In this document: positions 7,482 through 15,653 of the stretch, one piece after another
Layout: each line of letters opens with the position of its first letter
How positions within the stretch are numbered: the stretch's first letter is position 1
Origin: Patescibacteria group bacterium
Lineage (GTDB): Bacteria; Patescibacteria; UBA1384; XYA2-FULL-43-10; 1-14-0-10-43-13
Direction: 5' to 3'
DNA: 64,000 nucleotides
NCBI GenBank assembly: GCA_023484645.1
Contig: JAMCZZ010000028.1
Location: 1-64,000 of the forward strand
Notes under the pieces: generated by a model
The model's database searches: none
Told to the model about the DNA's origin: nothing
What the model saw: only the letters and a program-made list of their open reading frames with translations
Position numbers and translations under genes: made by a program

Positions 7482-8678
7482 ATGCAATTCATATACAAAG
7501 CAAAAGATAATAAAGGAAATGCCTCAAAAGGAACCATCGAAGCAGATGAGGCATCTTCAGCTTCCTTATCGTTGAGGGAAAAGGGGCTTTATGTGACAGA
7601 AATTAAATCTCAATCCCGCGAAAGGTTGCCCTTACATTTCGGAAAAAAAGTTCAGATAAAAGACAAAATAATATTTACTCAAGAACTAGGAATAATGTTG
7701 AAATCCGGTCTCTCCATCATCGATGCTCTAGAATCTTTAAAGGAGGAAACCACCAACCGATATTTTGAAGGAGAAATCAGCAAAATTATATTTGATACTA
7801 GAGGGGGCGCTCCATTTTCAAAAGCACTCTCCAAACATCCGGACATATTTGATGATATATACGTGAATATGGTTAAGTCTGGCGAAGAATCCGGCAAGAT
7901 CGAAGTAGTTCTGAATCGCTTAGCAATTCAGATGCAAAAAGATTATGAGCTCACCCGCAAGATCAAAGGCGCCTTGGCATATCCCGCTTTTGTTATGGTT
8001 GCTCTTGTCGGAGTACTGGCTCTCGTAATGATAGTAATAATTCCTCAGCTAAAGTTGATTTTTGATGATGCGGGAGTTCCTCTGCCCATCCTGACGAGAG
8101 TAATAATTAAAATGAGCTTTATTTTGAAAAATTATGGAATTTACATTCTTGCTGTATTAATTGCCCTAGTAATATCTGTTATGCAATTCAACAAAACACC
8201 TTCTGGCAGGCTGACACTAGATAAGCTGAAAATGAGAATACCAGTTATTGGATCGCTTTTAAAGAAGACCTACGTATCCAGGTTTACTCGAACATTCGCC
8301 GCTCTTACCTCCTCCGGTCTTCCTTTAGTAGAAGTTTTTGAAGTCTCCAGCAAAGTGGTGGGCAATGTAGTTTATCAAGAAGAGATCGCCAAAATGGCAG
8401 AGAAAGTAAAATCCGGACATTCAATTTCTTCCACCCTTAAGGCCAGCGAGTTAATGCCAAAAATGATTGGGCAGCTTTCAGCCGTGGGAGAGAAATCAGG
8501 CAATGTTGATGAAGTTTTCGATACTCTGGCGGACTTCTTCGATCGAGATATTGACTCAATGACTGCAAATCTTTCGACTATGTTAGAACCGGTTTTAATG
8601 GTAGTGATGGGAGTCGGTATTGGAATTATTATTGTTTCTGTCCTGCAGCCAATATATGGGCTGGTTAATGCAATTTAA
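7482..8678 (+). CDS. pilC: Type IV pilus inner-membrane platform protein PilC (398 aa)
   Basis: Polytopic GspF/PilC-family membrane protein on which PilB acts to assemble the pilus. It has the family's two cytoplasmic four-helix domains: GIMLKSGLSIIDALESL in the first and ALTSSGLPLVEVFEVSS in the second. Hydrophobic segments follow near residues 165-190 and 215-235, with a third at the C-terminus (VLMVVMGVGIGIIIVSVLQPIY). The N-terminal MQFIYKAKDNKGNASKGTIEA is typical. Length is standard. It starts 4 bp after the pilB stop, so it is probably translationally coupled. Confidence 0.95.
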   Translation: MQFIYKAKDNKGNASKGTIEADEASSASLSLREKGLYVTEIKSQSRERLPLHFGKKVQIKDKIIFTQELGIMLKSGLSIIDALESLKEETTNRYFEGEISKIIFDTRGGAPFSKALSKHPDIFDDIYVNMVKSGEESGKIEVVLNRLAIQMQKDYELTRKIKGALAYPAFVMVALVGVLALVMIVIIPQLKLIFDDAGVPLPILTRVIIKMSFILKNYGIYILAVLIALVISVMQFNKTPSGRLTLDKLKMRIPVIGSLLKKTYVSRFTRTFAALTSSGLPLVEVFEVSSKVVGNVVYQEEIAKMAEKVKSGHSISSTLKASELMPKMIGQLSAVGEKSGNVDEVFDTLADFFDRDIDSMTANLSTMLEPVLMVVMGVGIGIIIVSVLQPIYGLVNAI

Positions 8679-8765
8679 ATTTATTGCCTCGAACATCCAT
8701 TTAATTTAACTGGCTACTATGATGAGAAATTGGTAACATTAAATTAATATCACAAAAGAAATTAT

Positions 8766-9770
8766 ATGCTTGAGTTCTTATCAATGTTTAAAAATGATTC
8801 CATATTCGGCCTAGATATTGGGTATGAGGCTTTGAAGTTGGTTGAATTAAAAAAGAAAAGAGGCGGAATATTTTTGGTAGGCTCAGTTGAAGTACCTTTA
8901 ACTGAGCGAATATTAGAAAAAGACAGTTTTAAAAATAAAGCTCACACTGCCACTCTCATAAAAGATGCGTGTCGAAAAGCTTTGCCTTCCGCCATAAAAG
9001 CAACAAAAATCGCTTCAGCCTTACCCGAAACTTTCGTTTTTTCAAAAACTATTCAGATGCCAAAAATGAGCGAAGGTGAATATGCAAAAGCAATCCCGAT
9101 TGAGGCTGCGCAATTTTTGCCTATTCCTATAGAAGAAGTATATATTGACCATCAAGTTTTAATAGCTCACCCCGAAGATGCCCTTGTAGATATTTTAATT
9201 GCTGCTTCTCCGCGCAAACTGGTAGATGATTATTTAGAAATGACAAAATTGGCAGGCTTTGAACTAGCAGCTCTGGAAACAAAGCCTATTGCAGTGGGAA
9301 GAGCAATAAAATCCTCAATGCCGTTAGACGGCTCTTTGATCGTAGAAATTGGCACAGAAATCTCCAGGATATCGATCTGGGATAATAATAGCATCAGGCT
9401 CTCCACCACCGTCGCAACGGGAAAAAATCAAATCGTAGAAAACCTGCGGGCAATTGGACACAACGAAACAGCCGATAAAATATCGATTAAAGAAAATGAA
9501 TTTCCTGATTTATCACAAACCCTTCAAAGCATTTCTGATGAAATTATTAATGCAATCAAATATCACCAAAACAGGGATTATAAACCAAAACCGGTTAAAA
9601 AGATTCTTCTTTGTGGAACAGGGGCGAAAATATCGGGTATTGACGCTTATATTAGTAAAGAAACAAAAATCGCAGCTGAAATAGTCAAACCAAATTTGAA
9701 GGGAGGGGCTAGTCTCGGAACTGAATTCATCACAGCCTTTGGTTTGGCTTTAAGAAATGAATATGAGTAA
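8766..9770 (+). CDS. pilM: Type IV pilus assembly protein PilM (334 aa)
   Basis: Actin-like cytoplasmic protein that links the PilN/O membrane complex to the platform. The FGLDIGYEALKLVEL start of the nucleotide fold is clear, as are ALPETFVFSKTIQMP and a C-terminal glycine-rich phosphate motif (KKILLCGTGAKISG). The start at 8766 has only a weak Shine-Dalgarno; the Met at codon 7 is an alternative. Operon position between pilC and pilN agrees with the assignment. Confidence 0.92.
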   Translation: MLEFLSMFKNDSIFGLDIGYEALKLVELKKKRGGIFLVGSVEVPLTERILEKDSFKNKAHTATLIKDACRKALPSAIKATKIASALPETFVFSKTIQMPKMSEGEYAKAIPIEAAQFLPIPIEEVYIDHQVLIAHPEDALVDILIAASPRKLVDDYLEMTKLAGFELAALETKPIAVGRAIKSSMPLDGSLIVEIGTEISRISIWDNNSIRLSTTVATGKNQIVENLRAIGHNETADKISIKENEFPDLSQTLQSISDEIINAIKYHQNRDYKPKPVKKILLCGTGAKISGIDAYISKETKIAAEIVKPNLKGGASLGTEFITAFGLALRNEYE

Positions 9771-9870
9771 AACAACACAGATCCGTCACACAGATCGACA
9801 CAGATTAGTGTGTTATTGTGAACCTGTTCCATCAGTGATTAATCAGTGTTAAAAAATTAGTGTAGTTATT
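9771..9870. repeat. Intergenic repeat-like hairpin between pilM and pilN
   Basis: AACACAGATC..CACAGAT on the left is answered by ATCAGTG..AATCAGTGTT on the right. The same AACACAGAT..ATCAGTGTT layout recurs at 50015-50125 between khpB and yidC, so the gap is a dispersed palindromic repeat inside the operon. Confidence 0.5.
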
Positions 9871-10410
9871 ATGGCAATCAATCTTCTTCCCCCAAAATTT
9901 AAACAAGAAAAAAAGATCAAAAAGACAGCTCAAACAATTTCAATTTTTTTGACCACTGTTTTTATTATTATTCTTATTCTAACCGGAAGCATTTTAGCTG
10001 CTGATTATTCAACTAAAAAAGATCTAGACAAAGTTAATGCCAAGATTGAAGAAGAAAACAAAATTCTTCTTCGCTACAAAGCAACGGAAGACAGTATTAA
10101 AGCTGTTAATTCTAAATTAGGGAAAATTGAATCAGTTAACACAAATAGAATATTATGGAGCAATCTTATTGTTGAATTATCAAAATTAACGCCTTCTCAA
10201 ATACAAATAAAAACTATGGTTTTAGACAAAGAGAATAATAAAGTTTCTCTGACTGGATTCGCTGAAACAAGAAGCGATATTGCAAGATTTAAGGAAAAAA
10301 TGAGTAGTTCAAAATATTTCAAAAATGTAACTTTTTCTTCTTCTGTGCATAACGAACAACAAGGAAATTTTAGTTTTAGTATTTCATCTGAAATTGGAGA
10401 AATAAAATAA
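9871..10410 (+). CDS. pilN: Type IV pilus assembly protein PilN (179 aa)
   Basis: Bitopic membrane protein. It opens with the conserved MAINLLPPKFKQEKK, the segment of PilN that docks into PilM. One membrane helix follows (about residues 23-45), then a coiled coil and a small periplasmic ferredoxin-like domain. It is followed directly by pilO, with the stop and next ATG adjacent. Homology is by motif and operon position. Confidence 0.88.
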   Translation: MAINLLPPKFKQEKKIKKTAQTISIFLTTVFIIILILTGSILAADYSTKKDLDKVNAKIEEENKILLRYKATEDSIKAVNSKLGKIESVNTNRILWSNLIVELSKLTPSQIQIKTMVLDKENNKVSLTGFAETRSDIARFKEKMSSSKYFKNVTFSSSVHNEQQGNFSFSISSEIGEIK

Positions 10411-10983
10411 ATGTCTTCCATTTGGAGAAAAACTATCATCGCAGCAATAGCCTATTTGGTTGTCTTTATTGCGATAATTATTTTTGCCCTTAGCCCTTCC
10501 ATAGCCAGTTTAAAGCAAAACAAGCAAAAAATGGCAGAAAACCAGAGCAAGTTAAATGAAACTTATGACAAACTAAACTCTCTGCAAAAAACAAACAAAC
10601 ATCCGGAAGAACTTAAATCAGCAGAAGATACGGTTAATAAAAGTTGGCCCGACAACTCAGACATTAGCCAGTTTATAGTTCAAACAGAAGGCTTGGCTAA
10701 AAGCAACAGTTTAATTCTTGAAAATCTCTCGATTGAGGAAAGCAAGAAGCAAAAAGTTGCATCCTCAACTGACGACAAAGATTCAGCTAAGAAAAAAAAT
10801 ACTGCCCCTACTGGAACTCAATTTACTTTCAGCCTAAAGGCGCCTTATTCGTCGATTCTAAATTTTCTTAAAGGAATGGAAACACTGCCACGATTTAATT
10901 CGCTGTCTCTCATCAATTTGAGCGGGAATGAAGACGCAACAATCAGTGTTAGATTAACAGGGAATATCTATTATGGAAAATAA
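10411..10983 (+). CDS. pilO: Type IV pilus assembly protein PilO-like (190 aa)
   Basis: One N-terminal membrane helix (about residues 8-30) is followed by a coiled coil and an extracytoplasmic domain with LKAPYSSILNFLKGMETLPRF, which resembles the PilO/GspM-like fold where LPR is typical. It pairs with PilN as the alignment complex. The gene abuts pilN and overlaps the next gene by 11 bp. Confidence 0.82.
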   Translation: MSSIWRKTIIAAIAYLVVFIAIIIFALSPSIASLKQNKQKMAENQSKLNETYDKLNSLQKTNKHPEELKSAEDTVNKSWPDNSDISQFIVQTEGLAKSNSLILENLSIEESKKQKVASSTDDKDSAKKKNTAPTGTQFTFSLKAPYSSILNFLKGMETLPRFNSLSLINLSGNEDATISVRLTGNIYYGK

Positions 10984-11227
10984 ATTAAAAGACAACCTGG
11001 CGATTATAATTTTCATAGTGCTCATATCTCTAGTTGGTTTGTTTTCCGCAAACTTTGCATTAAAAAATATTTCTCCAACACAAAATAACCAGCAAAGTAT
11101 AAAGAAGGAAGAAATTGAGATCAATAAAAAAACATACGATGCTATAGCAAAGCCATCTAATTATAATTCGACCATTTCCCTTGAGTCTGGTTTTGGTAGA
11201 GAAAACCCCTTTGCACCATACAAATAA
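10973..11227 (+). CDS. Small single-TM protein at the end of the pilus operon (84 aa)
   Basis: A short N-terminal cytoplasmic stretch is followed by one membrane helix (about residues 9-30) and an external polar tail ending GRENPFAPYK. The tail GxxNPFxP motif is common at the end of small PilP/GspC-like components in such operons. The start overlaps the pilO stop by 11 bp, so translation is probably coupled. The true family is uncertain; it may be a minimal PilP-like protein. Confidence 0.65.
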   Translation: MENKLKDNLAIIIFIVLISLVGLFSANFALKNISPTQNNQQSIKKEEIEINKKTYDAIAKPSNYNSTISLESGFGRENPFAPYK

Positions 11228-11245
11228 TTCCCAATATATAACTAT

Positions 11246-11272
11246 AAAAATCCCCGAGATCCGAGGATTTTT
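11246..11272. terminator. Bidirectional terminator between pilus operon and receiver gene
   Basis: AAAAATCC pairs with GGATTTTT around a CCGAGATCCGA loop region. It ends the pilus operon on the plus strand and the pilin/receiver pair on the minus strand. Confidence 0.75.
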
Positions 11273-11334
11273 ATTTGAAAAAATATCATAAAAGCTTAAG
11301 CTTACTATTCCTATTAGCTTAATCCTTATTTAAC

Positions 11335-11721
11335 TTATTTAGATACTTTAGCAAGAGACTCTTCAACCTTAGCTACGACATCCTTTGGCATGATTTCACT
11401 CTTTACTAAATACCCGTCTCCCGGCTTCATCATCTCTTTGACCTTGCCTATCTCTTGGACAAGAGCGGTCAAAACTATGATCGGAATGTGGGCAGTATCG
11501 TCCTTTTCTCTAAGCATCTTCATTACATCAATGCCATTAATCTTTGGCATCATAATGTCAAGAAGGATCAAGTCAGGCTTTTCCTTCACTGCCTTTTCTA
11601 AAGCCTCTTCTCCATCCGAAGCCGACAGTATAACATAACCCTCCTGTTTCATTCTCTCTTCATAAAGTTCTCTAAGAGTCATGTCATCGTCAACGATCAG
11701 AATTCTTGCGTCTTTACTCAT
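11335..11721 (-). CDS. CheY-like response regulator receiver (128 aa)
   Basis: Single-domain receiver with all key residues: acidic triplet in ILIVDDDMT, phospho-acceptor Asp in LILLDIMMP, Thr in IVLTA and Lys in YLVKSE. No output domain, so it acts by protein contact. The Shine-Dalgarno AGGAGG overlaps the TAG stop of the upstream pilin-like gene, indicating coupled translation. The neighbourhood suggests control of pilus function. No histidine kinase is seen in the window. Confidence 0.9.
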   Translation of the reverse strand: MSKDARILIVDDDMTLRELYEERMKQEGYVILSASDGEEALEKAVKEKPDLILLDIMMPKINGIDVMKMLREKDDTAHIPIIVLTALVQEIGKVKEMMKPGDGYLVKSEIMPKDVVAKVEESLAKVSK

Positions 11722-11730
11722 ATCTGCCTC

Positions 11731-12825
11731 CTAACTATTTTTATAAATTACATAGTCAAATAAATCATATAACGTTCCGGATTGGCGGTCAATATTTGCT
11801 TCAAGTTTTCTTGTCGTCCCTCCATAATAACCGGTTGTTGTGATGCTGCTGTAGGGACCAGGAACTAATACAGTACGATCAGAAAGTGAGCATGAAGGAG
11901 ATACTGTATTGCAACCATCTGTAGCTAAACCAATTTTTGCATTATAAAATAATGGTTTTATAAACATGGTCACTTTTTGATAGTTCGTTTCTGGTGATTT
12001 TCCATATTGCATCAACATGTTAGTAAAAATATTTGACACCATATAATGAAAATTTCCACTATCTGAATTACCAGTATTTTCGGCAGCGACCAAATTGCTT
12101 GTAGCTACGCCTAAAACACCAGAACAATTTGTACGGTCGTAGCTTGTCAATCCCTTATATTCATAGGTGTTGCTAACAGCATCTTTTACTACAAATTTCA
12201 CCTCAGCGGTGGCATGACATTTGTCTGCATCGGCGCCTGAGAAAAATAGTGACAGCAAAAGTTGATGATTCGCATTGCCCAAAAGATTGACATTACTAAG
12301 ATCAAGTTTAATTGAGTCATCCTTATTTACGTTTATAAAACTACCTTCACTGGTGCCATAAACAGTAGCAAAAGCATGGTTAGCTACTAGGTAAACACCC
12401 AGATTATCTACATAATTAACATCGTGTCCATAAAGAGGTTTCCCTAGTGTTCCTAAATAACCCATTCTTAAATCATAAAACTGTTTAGACGCGTCTGTAA
12501 CCAATACAGAAGAAGCAATACCAACATCGGTTATTATAGCACCATTAGCTGTTGAGCTATTAGTCAAATTACTTCGATAAACAAATGCATTAGCTGGATT
12601 TAAATTCCAGCTGCCAAAAGGCACTTCGGCATTTTGATTATAGCGATATCTTAAAAATCCTTCTTCCAAACCCGATTCTGCGGCGTAGTAAGCTACCGCC
12701 CCGTTAACATAGGTCGATGCCGAAGCAGACTCAATGAACAAGACGTGGCTAATGCCAAAAGCAATACTGCCAATTGCAGTAATTAAAAGCATTGCAATAA
12801 TTATTGCTGATCCCCTCGCTTTCAT
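11731..12825 (-). CDS. PilX/pilin-like exported protein with N-terminal hydrophobic helix (364 aa)
   Basis: The N-terminus MKARGSAIIIAMLLITAIGS is pilin-like: a short basic leader and then a hydrophobic helix with Gly-Ser before it. This resembles PilX/GspK-type minor pilins. A short segment rich in AYYAAESGLEEG follows, which is characteristic of PilX N-terminal domains. The remaining ~290 residues look like an extracellular beta-rich domain with several cysteines. A GGAAGGGAA Shine-Dalgarno precedes the ATG. Its stop overlaps the ribosome site of the receiver gene. Probably a minor pilin of the neighbouring T4P system. Confidence 0.8.
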   Translation of the reverse strand: MKARGSAIIIAMLLITAIGSIAFGISHVLFIESASASTYVNGAVAYYAAESGLEEGFLRYRYNQNAEVPFGSWNLNPANAFVYRSNLTNSSTANGAIITDVGIASSVLVTDASKQFYDLRMGYLGTLGKPLYGHDVNYVDNLGVYLVANHAFATVYGTSEGSFINVNKDDSIKLDLSNVNLLGNANHQLLLSLFFSGADADKCHATAEVKFVVKDAVSNTYEYKGLTSYDRTNCSGVLGVATSNLVAAENTGNSDSGNFHYMVSNIFTNMLMQYGKSPETNYQKVTMFIKPLFYNAKIGLATDGCNTVSPSCSLSDRTVLVPGPYSSITTTGYYGGTTRKLEANIDRQSGTLYDLFDYVIYKNS

Positions 12826-12904
12826 AGTATTCCCTTCCTATCCTTAACATTAGTATAACACCAATTTGTCTTTTTACCAATTAATTGTTCACAGGGCTGT
12901 CGTA

Positions 12905-12933
12905 TTGACTTTTTGCCTGCTTTGCAGTAAAGT
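12905..12933 (+). promoter_or_regulatory. Promoter of the 69-aa gene
   Basis: TTGACT (12905-12910), 17-bp spacer, TAAAGT (12928-12933), matching the layout at 635-663. It predicts a leader of about 100 nt before the start codon. Confidence 0.55.
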
Positions 12934-12959
12934 ATTTGAGTTTTGTGCCAAATAACAAG

Positions 12960-13013
12960 GCAGAGATGACGAGGTAAGCGTTGCAATACCACACGCTTGT
13001 CTCGTGATTCTGC
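12960..13013 (+). promoter_or_regulatory. Long hairpin in the leader of the 69-aa gene
   Basis: Three stacked stems: GCAGA/TCTGC, ACGAG/CTCGT and AAGCGT/ACGCTT. They are separated by small internal loops and closed by an 11-nt loop. No T-run follows, so it is not a terminator. It is likely a structured 5' leader or RNA-processing site. Confidence 0.5.
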
Positions 13014-13044
13014 TTCCGAGCCAGGAAGCCAGGAGGGATGAAGG

Positions 13045-13254
13045 TTGAGCAGAAAAAATGGCTGGCACAAACCTGCAAACCATGTGCAGGAAGTGGTGGC
13101 GAAGATTACGATCAACGGCGCAAGGAAGCTAATTGTTGGACCAGAGGACAAAATTAGAGGATTGATTCCCGAGGGCGCCTGTATCGTAGGATTCGACAAG
13201 ACATATCTTGGCATTCTACGTGCCAAGAAAGAGCAACAGCTGACAGCTGTGTGA
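13045..13254 (+). CDS. Solitary small protein of unknown function (69 aa, TTG start)
   Basis: I do not recognise a family. The TTG start lies 7 nt after an AGGAGGG Shine-Dalgarno, the right spacing, whereas the ATG at 13038 abuts it. That ATG lies in another frame, which encodes a 38-residue peptide with CKPCAGSGG, a CxxCxGxG pattern; I consider it less likely but possible. The preferred frame gives a soluble basic protein without membrane segments or cysteine pairs. The gene has its own promoter, a hairpin leader and a GC-rich terminator, and is flanked by unrelated genes. It belongs to the set of solitary genes with this design. Confidence 0.55.
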   Translation: MSRKNGWHKPANHVQEVVAKITINGARKLIVGPEDKIRGLIPEGACIVGFDKTYLGILRAKKEQQLTAV

Positions 13255-13265
13255 ACTTATACAGG

Positions 13266-13292
13266 ACCGGGCAGTATTCTAGCCCGGTCTTC
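13266..13292 (+). terminator. GC-rich terminator behind the 69-aa gene
   Basis: ACCGGGC (13266-13272) pairs with GCCCGGT (13282-13288), then TCTTCCT. The U-tract is poor but the stem is strong. Confidence 0.6.
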
Positions 13293-13467
13293 CTATATTA
13301 AAATATTAATAATCGACCACTAATCATAAAGATAAATTTCCCGTTTGACTATAAAAATCAACGATCGTTGATTTTTATAGTCAAATTACAATCAAAAACC
13401 AAAAAATATAGAAAGATTCTCAATCCTACGCTATGAAAAAAGCACCACTTACGTGATGCACTTTTCA

Positions 13468-13542
13468 TGGTAGCGCCAAGGGGAATCGAACCCCTGTTAC
13501 CGCCGTGAGAGGGCGGCGTACTAACCGCTATACGATGGCGCC
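13468..13542 (-). tRNA. tRNA-Glu (CUC)
   Basis: Minus strand. A complete cloverleaf: acceptor GGCGCCA/TGGCGCT, D-arm TATAGCGGTTAGTA, anticodon stem CCGCC/GGCGG with loop CTCTCAC (anticodon CTC), T-arm GGGGTTCGATTCCCC and encoded CCA. A terminator-like GTGCATCAC..GTGGTGC hairpin with T-run follows directly. No tRNA-associated repeat element follows this gene, unlike three others here. Confidence 0.95.
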
Positions 13543-13610
13543 ATGTTAAGAAACTATGTCGAATAGTAACATAAAATCCGAATTTATTCAACCTAAATAC
13601 CTGAATTATC

Positions 13611-14129
13611 CTAGCTGGAAAGTATGCTCACAATCTTCTCGGCAAATTCTTCCGCGGCAGTCGGACCATTTGCTGTTACGATATTTCCATCAACTGTAAC
13701 CCTTTCTGCTGTATAAGTTGCATCGGCCAATTCAAGGTCTTTAACTGCTCCATTCCAAACTGTAGCTTTTTTGTTTGTCAGTATTCCCGCTTTCGCCAAC
13801 ACGACTGGCGCCCAACAAATTGCACAGACCAATTTACCAGCATAGAAAAAATCCTTAACTAAATTCAATGCCTCTTCTTTGCCGAAATACATTTCAACTC
13901 CTTCACCACCAATAAATACTACCGCATCAAATTCACTGACGTTAATGTCTCTCAAAGAAAATTCTGCATCAATGACTGTTTTTTGGACGCCATAACATTT
14001 CCCTTTTTCAGAAGAAGCAACTTTTACTCTAAACCCATTTTCTTCAAAAACGCCTCTCGGCACCGAATATTCGGTTTCATTAAAATCATAGCTTGCAACA
14101 ACCATTAAAATGTTTTTCATTTTGTCCAT
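13611..14129 (-). CDS. DJ-1/PfpI family protein (172 aa)
   Basis: Member of the DJ-1/ThiJ/PfpI superfamily (glyoxalase, deglycase or chaperone-like roles are known; the exact one cannot be read here). The nucleophile elbow with conserved Cys is VCAICWAPVVLAKAG. The acidic residue is in FIGGEGVEMYF and a further catalytic-region motif is ANGPTAAEEF. Full length. The ATG at 14129 has a GGAG five nt upstream. The downstream neighbour on the same strand, 15 bp away, is the HypC-HydE gene, with no obvious functional link. Confidence 0.88.
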   Translation of the reverse strand: MDKMKNILMVVASYDFNETEYSVPRGVFEENGFRVKVASSEKGKCYGVQKTVIDAEFSLRDINVSEFDAVVFIGGEGVEMYFGKEEALNLVKDFFYAGKLVCAICWAPVVLAKAGILTNKKATVWNGAVKDLELADATYTAERVTVDGNIVTANGPTAAEEFAEKIVSILSS

Positions 14130-14144
14130 ATAAACTCCAAAAAA

Positions 14145-15518
14145 TTAACCTTTATTTTGAGATTTAATATCGACCATCAGTCGATCTTCTAGCATTTCAT
14201 AGCTTTCTTCTCCTTTAAATAATCCGTATTTTTGCCATTTTTTTTCTCTCTCTCGATATTTATGATCATAAATATTGTATTTTCCCGCATATTCCTCTGG
14301 CGTTAAATTAAACATTAGAGCATTCGCACCCGCCAAAAGTCCTCGATGTCGGCCATTCTTTGGATCTAAAGTTTCCAATGCAGTGGTTACAGGTATTTTT
14401 ACTTCCGGCATCATAAATCTAGCAATCGCAATATATTTTAAGAAAAGCTCAATTCGCGCGTTCAATAGTTGCTTCTCCCCTTTTGGCTCCCTTTTGGCTC
14501 CCTTTTGGCTAAGCGGTGTTCCCAAAGTTGGAATAAATGGTCCACTCGAAATCATTGGGATACCTAACTTTTTAGTAAGCAGAAGATCATCAGCTATATC
14601 AGAAATAGTTTGTCCGGGAAGCCCCACTAGACTGCCAGAAGCAATATAATAGCCCAGTTTTTTTTGGTATTTCACAAGCTCTAATCGATCTTCAAATTTT
14701 TCTCCTGGGTGCATTTTTTTGTACAATGCTTCATTCGATGTTTCAAACCGAAAAAGCGTGCCTGTTGCACCGGCCCTAAAGGCATTTTTATAAAATTCCC
14801 TGCTTCTGTTGCCTACTGACAAAAAAATGAAAACCTTCGCCTCTTTTTTTATATTTTCAATGATTTTTATAAGGTCATCGTCGGAGTAATGCATATCTTC
14901 GCCGCTCTGCAAAACCAACAACTTGTAGCCTTCTTTCTCTACTGCTTTCTTGGCAATTTTTACTATGTTTTTTTGGTTTATACGATAATGTTGTATGTTT
15001 TTATTGTCTTTTCGAATGCCGCAATACAAGCAATTATTCCGGCAGTAATTTGAAAATTCAATTATCCCGTGTATGCAAACAAAGTCATCAATTTTGTCTT
15101 TGCGCAAAGTGTTAGCCTCAGCAAAAAGAGTCAGAAGATTGTTCTCGCCCTTTAGCCCAAAAAGATATTCAATTTCGCCTTTTGTTAAATCGTGTTCCGG
15201 CTGTCCCTTGTCCCCTTCTGTTATCTGTATTCTGTTATCTATATTCTTGCTTCGCACTTTATATATAATTTTCTTGAATTCCAACGGTAAACGGCTGACA
15301 TCCACCGGATGATAGTTGTCTTCCAATAAAGCAATAATCTCTTTTGCGTCAGCCTCAGAAATCAGTTTTACGGCCCGATTTGTGGCATAAAGCACCCAAT
15401 CCCCCACCTTTGCACCAAAAACCAACCCAAGGTCAATCTGGACTTTTTCTCGGGCACTTTTGATAGTGGCGATCCCGTCATTTATCGATAATATTTTCCC
15501 TGGTATGGTTAAACAGAT
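14145..15518 (-). CDS. HypC-like domain fused to HydE-type radical SAM enzyme, apparent AUC start (457 aa)
   Basis: The N-terminal ~75 residues are a HypC/HupF-type domain. It must begin Met-Cys-Leu-Thr-Ile-Pro-Gly-Lys, since HypC proteins need Cys2. The only codon before TGT is ATC; the in-frame stop TAA lies four codons further up, and a GAGGAGG Shine-Dalgarno sits 4 nt before the ATC. The first conventional start (TTG at 15425) would delete the whole HypC signature. The C-terminal part has the radical SAM motif CxxxCxxC at about residues 159-166 (NYCRNNCLYCGIR) and HydE-like sequence. HydE acts in [FeFe]-hydrogenase maturation and HypC in [NiFe] maturation. No hydrogenase genes are in the window. 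A repeat is inserted at about residues 89-104. Confidence 0.8.
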   Translation of the reverse strand: MCLTIPGKILSINDGIATIKSAREKVQIDLGLVFGAKVGDWVLYATNRAVKLISEADAKEIIALLEDNYHPVDVSRLPLEFKKIIYKVRSKNIDNRIQITEGDKGQPEHDLTKGEIEYLFGLKGENNLLTLFAEANTLRKDKIDDFVCIHGIIEFSNYCRNNCLYCGIRKDNKNIQHYRINQKNIVKIAKKAVEKEGYKLLVLQSGEDMHYSDDDLIKIIENIKKEAKVFIFLSVGNRSREFYKNAFRAGATGTLFRFETSNEALYKKMHPGEKFEDRLELVKYQKKLGYYIASGSLVGLPGQTISDIADDLLLTKKLGIPMISSGPFIPTLGTPLSQKGAKREPKGEKQLLNARIELFLKYIAIARFMMPEVKIPVTTALETLDPKNGRHRGLLAGANALMFNLTPEEYAGKYNIYDHKYREREKKWQKYGLFKGEESYEMLEDRLMVDIKSQNKG

Positions 15519-15567
15519 ACTGCCTCCTCGTTAAATTTCAAAGCTTCTCAGTTAATATAACAGAAAA

Positions 15568-15600
15568 GGCCAGAACAATTAAATTTTAATTACTCTGGCC
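15568..15600 (-). terminator. Terminator behind the ankyrin gene
   Basis: GGCCAGA (15568-15574) pairs with TCTGGCC (15594-15600), with AATTAAA/TTTAATT pairing inside. On the minus strand it is followed by TTTTCTG. A second stem with AGTCCCG/CGGGACT lies at about 15602-15634. Confidence 0.7.
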
Positions 15601-15653
15601 CAGTCCCGCTTATCAGTGATGATGTCGGGACTCGGTTCTTTCCTCCATCGATA

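Noticed and set aside
12822..13226. 134-codon minus-strand frame and two others over the leader hairpin
   Set aside because: Overlap the promoter, hairpin and the 69-aa gene on the other strand; sequences are low-plausibility and lack ribosome sites.
13358..13591. 77-codon frame over tRNA-Glu
   Set aside because: Antisense and same-strand overlap with a confident tRNA.
15426..15518. Treating the HydE gene as starting at TTG 15425
   Set aside because: That start discards a complete HypC signature read from an ATC with a good ribosome site.
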